11,649 nt of DNA from an archaeon. Lineage in GTDB: Archaea; Thermoproteota; Nitrososphaeria; Nitrososphaerales; CADDZS01. This document shows, piece by piece, positions 8,247 to 11,649 of this stretch. A program made the translations under genes and the position numbers. Within the stretch, counting starts at the first letter, position 1, and every line of letters starts with the position of its first letter. Where the stretch lies: contig JAKAPU010000073.1 of NCBI GenBank assembly GCA_021806865.1, forward strand, positions 1 through 11,649. Direction: 5' to 3'. Under the pieces are notes generated by a model. It saw only the letters and a list, made by a program, of their open reading frames with translations, had not been told where the DNA came from and made no database searches.

Positions 8247-8316
8247 TGTTCTTGATTTCAAGCTACTTGTCTGATCTGCTTCCTTCAGATCTGTCTGCTG
8301 TGCCACTCGTGTAGTG
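8231..8316. other. Convergent intergenic region between glgX and glgE
   Basis: The 86 bases between the two converging stop codons are dense in short repeats. GTCTGCTGT occurs twice in direct orientation (8241-8249 and 8293-8301), with another GTCTG at 8269-8273. Inverted repeats are CTTG/CAAG around 8251-8262, GATCTG/CAGATC at 8273-8291 with a seven-base loop, and CACT/AGTG at 8304-8316. The GATCTG stem can form in transcripts of either strand and may help define both 3' ends. No T-run is visible on the minus strand after glgE. No gene is seen. Confidence 0.5.
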
Positions 8317-10362
8317 TCAGTATCGATGAATAGTAGACTCGGTTATTTCGACTCGGAAAATGTGTGCCGGTTCTGAGTTTGGGTCGAGTTTGACATAGTT
8401 CGATTCACCATGCCAGTGGTACTCGCTCCCAGTGATGAGATCTCGCACAGTATACGGGACCTGTGGGTTAATGCCGAGTTCCGCTAGTGGCACATAGACT
8501 GTTGATTCATGTACTGATTTCGGATCGAGATTTACTGCGACGAAAATCACGTTTGACCTGTCCCTATTCCACTTTCCGTAGAAGAGAATGTGTTCGCTGT
8601 CCGATCTGAACAGATGCAGGTTTCTTGTCTCTTGGAGAGCTGGGTTTTCTCTCCTTATCCTGTTGATCTTCTCGATGTACTCCTTGATGTTTCCCGGTCT
8701 GTTCCAATCCCAAACTTTGTACTGGTACTTTTCCGAATCCGCGTACTCCTCAGAGCCTGGAGCCTTTGCTCTATTCTCGCATAGTTCAAATGCATTGTAA
8801 ATTCCGTAAGCTGAGGAAAGCGTCGCAGCAAGAACTAGCCGTATCTTGAAAGCAGGTCTGCCGCCTTGCTGCAAGTATTCATGGAGTATGTCAGGTGTAT
8901 TGGTGAAAAAGTTCCCCCTGTAGTATTCTGAGACATCCGAAAGAACAAACTCGTTTAGAAAATCGATCAGTTCGTATTTTGTGTTCTTCCAAGCAAAGTA
9001 AGTATAGGATTGTGTAAATCCAAGTTTGGCAAGTAGTTTCATGCTCTTTGGCTGAGTGAAAGCTTCGGACAGAAATATGACTTCGGCATGGGCGGATTTC
9101 ACTTTTCGAATCAGCCATTCCCAGAATCCCGCTGGCTTTGTATGCGGGTTGTCAACTCTGAAAATCCGAACACCGTTCTGAATCCAAAAGAAAACCACCC
9201 TTGCCAGCTCTTCCCACAGATCCTGCCATTCTTCTGTCTCGAAATCGAGAGGGTATATGTCGTAGTACCTCTTTGGTGGATTTTCTGCGTACCTTATCGT
9301 TCCATCTTTGCGATGCCGAAACCACTCAGGATGCTCTTTCACATAAGGGTGATCTGGCGAGCACTGAAATGCAAGATCTAGAGCAATCTCCATATTTCTC
9401 TTTCGCGCTGCCGCGACAAATGTCATGAAGTCATTTAGCGTTCCAAGTTCGTTGTTGACTGCATCATGACCGCCTTCAATGTTACCGATTGCCCAAGGAC
9501 TACCTGGATCTGCTGCAACGGACTTTGCCACATTATTAGGGCCTCGCCTATTCGTTTTTCCTATAGGATGAATAGGCGGAAGGTATACAACGTCAAAACC
9601 CATCTGTCTTATTTCATCCAGCCTGTTCACACAGTCGGCAAACGTGGCACTCTTTCCCACAACGCTTCCCTGGGACCTGTGAAACATTTCGTACCAAGTC
9701 GAAAACTGCGCTTTCAAAGGATCGACTATGACGCTCATGATGTTTGAAGTGCTACGATCCTGTCCTTCCGCTCTATTCAGAATGTCAGTAAGTCTCTTGT
9801 CTTCGAGTTCTTTGATAAGATCAACTGTTCGCGTGCTAGAGTTGATTGCTTTCAGCGCTTCAGATACCGTTGTATCGTCTTTTGCGTCAAGACCTTCCCT
9901 CGAACTCTCCAGAATCTTCCTTATCTCTTCAATGTCAGGGGAAGTGTCTTCATGAGCATCGGCCCATTTCTCAATCGCAGAAAGCAGAGTTGAAAAACGG
10001 TCGGTCCAAGCCACAACAAAGTATTCATAAGTTCCTACCGAGTCAAGGGAAAAACTGCCACTCCAACTGTCAGAATCGAACGAATATGTCATCGGGGTGA
10101 GCGACCATTTGGAAGCTCCACTCAGTTTGTACTTGATCGCACCGTATATTTTGTCGTGTCCCGACTTGACAATGTCTGCACTAACAACAAAGGTGTCACC
10201 TATTATTCGCTTTACTGGATACTTGCCACAATCGATTTGTGGTCTAACACTTTCAATTACAATGAAATCGTTTCTCTTTGGCATACCTGTCCCAGGGGAG
10301 GCAACCTTTGCGCTCTCTCTTTCGGGCACGCGCTGTTGTCTGCCGGGGGTTTGCACTATCAT
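8317..10362 (-). CDS. glgE: Alpha-1,4-glucan:maltose-1-phosphate maltosyltransferase (GlgE)
   Basis: A 681-residue cytosolic enzyme that transfers maltosyl from alpha-maltose 1-phosphate to the non-reducing end of alpha-1,4-glucan, extending it by two glucoses. The N domain (from about residue 32; SVRPQIDCGKYPVK) and the helical S region (about 125-215) precede the GH13-3 barrel. Catalytic residues are nucleophile D404 (FRVDNPHTKP), acid/base E433 (FLSEAFTQP) and D491 (TNTPDIL). They align with D394, E423 and D480 of Streptomyces coelicolor GlgE as I recall it. The ENPPKRYYDIYP block (N361, K364, Y366) and N405 match residues reported to hold the phosphate, which supports maltose-1-phosphate specificity over ordinary amylase activity. 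I chose ATG 10362-10360, which overlaps the glgB TGA by one base. TTG at 10365 is one codon earlier, and ATG at 10284 would remove a 26-residue low-complexity leader. Neither start has a strong Shine-Dalgarno sequence, so translation is probably coupled to glgB. Confidence 0.95.
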   Translation of the reverse strand: MIVQTPGRQQRVPERESAKVASPGTGMPKRNDFIVIESVRPQIDCGKYPVKRIIGDTFVVSADIVKSGHDKIYGAIKYKLSGASKWSLTPMTYSFDSDSWSGSFSLDSVGTYEYFVVAWTDRFSTLLSAIEKWADAHEDTSPDIEEIRKILESSREGLDAKDDTTVSEALKAINSSTRTVDLIKELEDKRLTDILNRAEGQDRSTSNIMSVIVDPLKAQFSTWYEMFHRSQGSVVGKSATFADCVNRLDEIRQMGFDVVYLPPIHPIGKTNRRGPNNVAKSVAADPGSPWAIGNIEGGHDAVNNELGTLNDFMTFVAAARKRNMEIALDLAFQCSPDHPYVKEHPEWFRHRKDGTIRYAENPPKRYYDIYPLDFETEEWQDLWEELARVVFFWIQNGVRIFRVDNPHTKPAGFWEWLIRKVKSAHAEVIFLSEAFTQPKSMKLLAKLGFTQSYTYFAWKNTKYELIDFLNEFVLSDVSEYYRGNFFTNTPDILHEYLQQGGRPAFKIRLVLAATLSSAYGIYNAFELCENRAKAPGSEEYADSEKYQYKVWDWNRPGNIKEYIEKINRIRRENPALQETRNLHLFRSDSEHILFYGKWNRDRSNVIFVAVNLDPKSVHESTVYVPLAELGINPQVPYTVRDLITGSEYHWHGESNYVKLDPNSEPAHIFRVEITESTIHRY

Positions 10363-10364
10363 CA
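10360..10364 (-). promoter_or_regulatory. TGATG stop-start overlap joining glgB and glgE
   Basis: On the minus strand the glgB stop TGA (10364-10362) shares its last base with the glgE start ATG (10362-10360). Only a weak AAAGAGA purine run precedes it. Such overlaps usually mean that ribosomes finishing the first gene re-initiate on the second, which would keep branching enzyme and maltosyltransferase in a fixed ratio. Confidence 0.7.
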
Positions 10365-11649
10365 ATCTCTTTTCGTGTATTCGAACACTTCAACAGCGAG
10401 TGGAGGCAGAGTCAATTTGATTGAAAACGGTCTTTGGTGCCACTGAACATCATCAGAATCCACCCCGCCATAATTCCCCATCCCGCTCCCTCCGTACTCT
10501 TTAGCATCGCTGTTCAGTGTTTCCTTGTAATAGCCTTCCTTTGGAACTCCGATTCTGTAGTCGTAACGCGGAACCGGAGTCATATTGAACACAAACACCA
10601 AGAAATTGTCCCCATTTCTCGGTTTACGAATGAAACTGAGTACACTCTGCTCGGTATCTTTGAAATCAATCCACTCGAAACCGTCGTACGAAAAGTCCAA
10701 TTCGTGTAGCGATTTTCTGCTAGAATATAGGGCATTAATGTCTCGTAGGAAGACTGCCAACTCCTGATTTCTTTCGCCGCGAGAATTTGCCCAATCAAGC
10801 GATGTCCTGAAATTCCATTCATTGAACTGCGCAAACTCTGATCCCATGAATAGCAGCTTCTTGCCTGGACTTCCATACATGTATCCGAGAAGTAGCCTTA
10901 GGTTTGCGTACCTCTGCCAATCGTCTCCCGGCATCTTATTGAAAAGCGAGCGCTTGCCGTAAACCACTTCGTCATGCGAGAAAACCAAAATGAACTGTTC
11001 GCTGAAAGCGTAAAGCAGTCCGAAAGTCAAATCGCGTTGATGGTGCTTGCGGAAAATCGGATCCGTGGTGAAGTATTGTAGCGTGTCGTGCATCCATCCC
11101 ATGTTCCATTTGAGATCAAATCCCAATCCACCCTTGTTGACGCTATGGGTTACACCCGGCCAGGCGGTTGATTCCTCGGCAATTAGAAGCGTGTTTGGAA
11201 ACAGAGAATGAACTGTGTGAGACAGGTTGCGCAGGAATTCAAGCGCATCGAGATTTTCTCTACCCCCGTACTTGTTGGGTACCCATTCGCCTGGTTTTCT
11301 TGAATAGTCGAGGTAGAGCATTGAAGCAACTGCGTCCAGACGCATACCGTCAACGTGATATTTGTCTAGCCAGAACAGGGCGTTAGAGACTAGGAATTCT
11401 TTGACTTCATTTCGCGAGTAGTTGAATATCAGAGTGCCCCAATCCGGATGCTCGCCGATTCTGGGATCGGAATGTTCGTAGAGGTGTGTACCGTCGAAGA
11501 ATGCAAGACCATAATCGTCCTTTGGAAAATGAGCTGGAACCCAATCTAGGATTACTCCGATTTTTGCCTGATGACACTTGTCCACGAAATACATGAAATC
11601 CGTTGGCTTTCCATAACGAGAGGTGGGAGCGAAGTAGTTCACCACCTGA
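10362..11649 (-). CDS. glgB: 1,4-alpha-glucan branching enzyme (GlgB), 5'-truncated
   Basis: The C-terminal 428 residues of a GH13 branching enzyme, which cuts alpha-1,4 chains and reattaches them by alpha-1,6 bonds. The frame is open to the window edge: the codon before GTG 11645 is CAG, giving [13 protein letters not shown], the usual GlgB sequence inside the barrel. The true start and the N-terminal and CBM48 domains, roughly 200-300 residues, lie beyond the edge. Catalytic residues are nucleophile Asp (codon 11336-11334, [13 protein letters not shown]), acid/base Glu (codon 11177-11175, IAEESTAWP) and Asp (codon 10973-10971, FSHDEVVYG). Further GlgB-specific blocks are [31 protein letters not shown] and the C-terminal [12 protein letters not shown]. 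The gene overlaps glgE by one base, and in the GlgE pathway it adds branches to the linear chains GlgE makes. Its promoter is outside the window. Confidence 0.96.
   Translation of the reverse strand, partial: QVVNYFAPTSRYGKPTDFMYFVDKCHQAKIGVILDWVPAHFPKDDYGLAFFDGTHLYEHSDPRIGEHPDWGTLIFNYSRNEVKEFLVSNALFWLDKYHVDGMRLDAVASMLYLDYSRKPGEWVPNKYGGRENLDALEFLRNLSHTVHSLFPNTLLIAEESTAWPGVTHSVNKGGLGFDLKWNMGWMHDTLQYFTTDPIFRKHHQRDLTFGLLYAFSEQFILVFSHDEVVYGKRSLFNKMPGDDWQRYANLRLLLGYMYGSPGKKLLFMGSEFAQFNEWNFRTSLDWANSRGERNQELAVFLRDINALYSSRKSLHELDFSYDGFEWIDFKDTEQSVLSFIRKPRNGDNFLVFVFNMTPVPRYDYRIGVPKEGYYKETLNSDAKEYGGSGMGNYGGVDSDDVQWHQRPFSIKLTLPPLAVEVFEYTKRD

Noticed and set aside
8227..8316. CRISPR-like or attachment-site repeat
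   Set aside because: The repeats are under ten bases, irregularly spaced and not separated by uniform spacers, and no integrase or cas gene is nearby.
8588..10100. Several 60-100-codon plus-strand open frames opposite glgE
   Set aside because: They are antisense to an intact GlgE, overlap one another in different frames, and show no ribosome binding site or domain.
11643..11645. GTG as the glgB start codon
   Set aside because: The protein would begin inside the catalytic barrel without the N-terminal domains; the frame is open to the edge and the preceding CAG fits GlgB.

Overview
The window reads as a piece of an archaeal chromosome. The main reason is the 5'-truncated translation elongation factor 2 at its left end. 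This is the EF-2 type rather than bacterial EF-G: it keeps the domain IV His that archaea and eukaryotes modify to diphthamide, and it ends in an archaeal-style tail with a basic KRKG stretch followed by PEPP. From memory, the tail and the TAGKAMWNT stretch look most like Nitrososphaerota (Thaumarchaeota), but I cannot test this and treat the phylum as tentative. Base composition is moderate (mid-40s % GC by eye) and coding density is high. No stretch longer than 90 bases lacks a gene. I saw no tRNA, rRNA, CRISPR array or insertion sequence.

Layout. Positions 1-1872 (+) hold EF-2, lacking roughly its first 100 residues. Positions 1908-2645 (+) hold a HAD subclass IIB phosphatase of unknown substrate. 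After a 70-base gap with a possible archaeal TATA box come two sugar genes on the + strand: a trehalose synthase-maltokinase fusion (2716-6066) and, behind a strong Shine-Dalgarno sequence, a glycogen debranching enzyme GlgX/TreX (6116-8230). Facing them on the minus strand are glgB (branching enzyme, running off the right edge, 11649-10362) and glgE (maltosyltransferase, 10362-8317). These two overlap by one base at a TGATG. The convergent glgX and glgE ends are separated by 86 bases rich in short inverted and direct repeats.

Function. Together the genes encode the GlgE route of alpha-glucan synthesis. TreS isomerises trehalose to maltose. The maltokinase domain phosphorylates maltose to alpha-maltose 1-phosphate. 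GlgE adds maltosyl units to a growing alpha-1,4-glucan, GlgB adds alpha-1,6 branches, and GlgX removes branches. All visible catalytic residues are intact in all five activities. No nucleotide-sugar glycogen synthase (GlgA) and no trehalose-producing enzyme is visible, so the source of trehalose lies outside the window or trehalose is taken up.

The most noteworthy point is that this pathway, known mainly from bacteria such as actinobacteria, sits as a compact block beside an archaeal core gene. The TreS part looks strikingly like actinobacterial TreS, which suggests acquisition from bacteria. At the DNA level, a 13-bp-stem hairpin lies across the treS-mak stop codon and a second stem-loop lies across the glgX stop codon.
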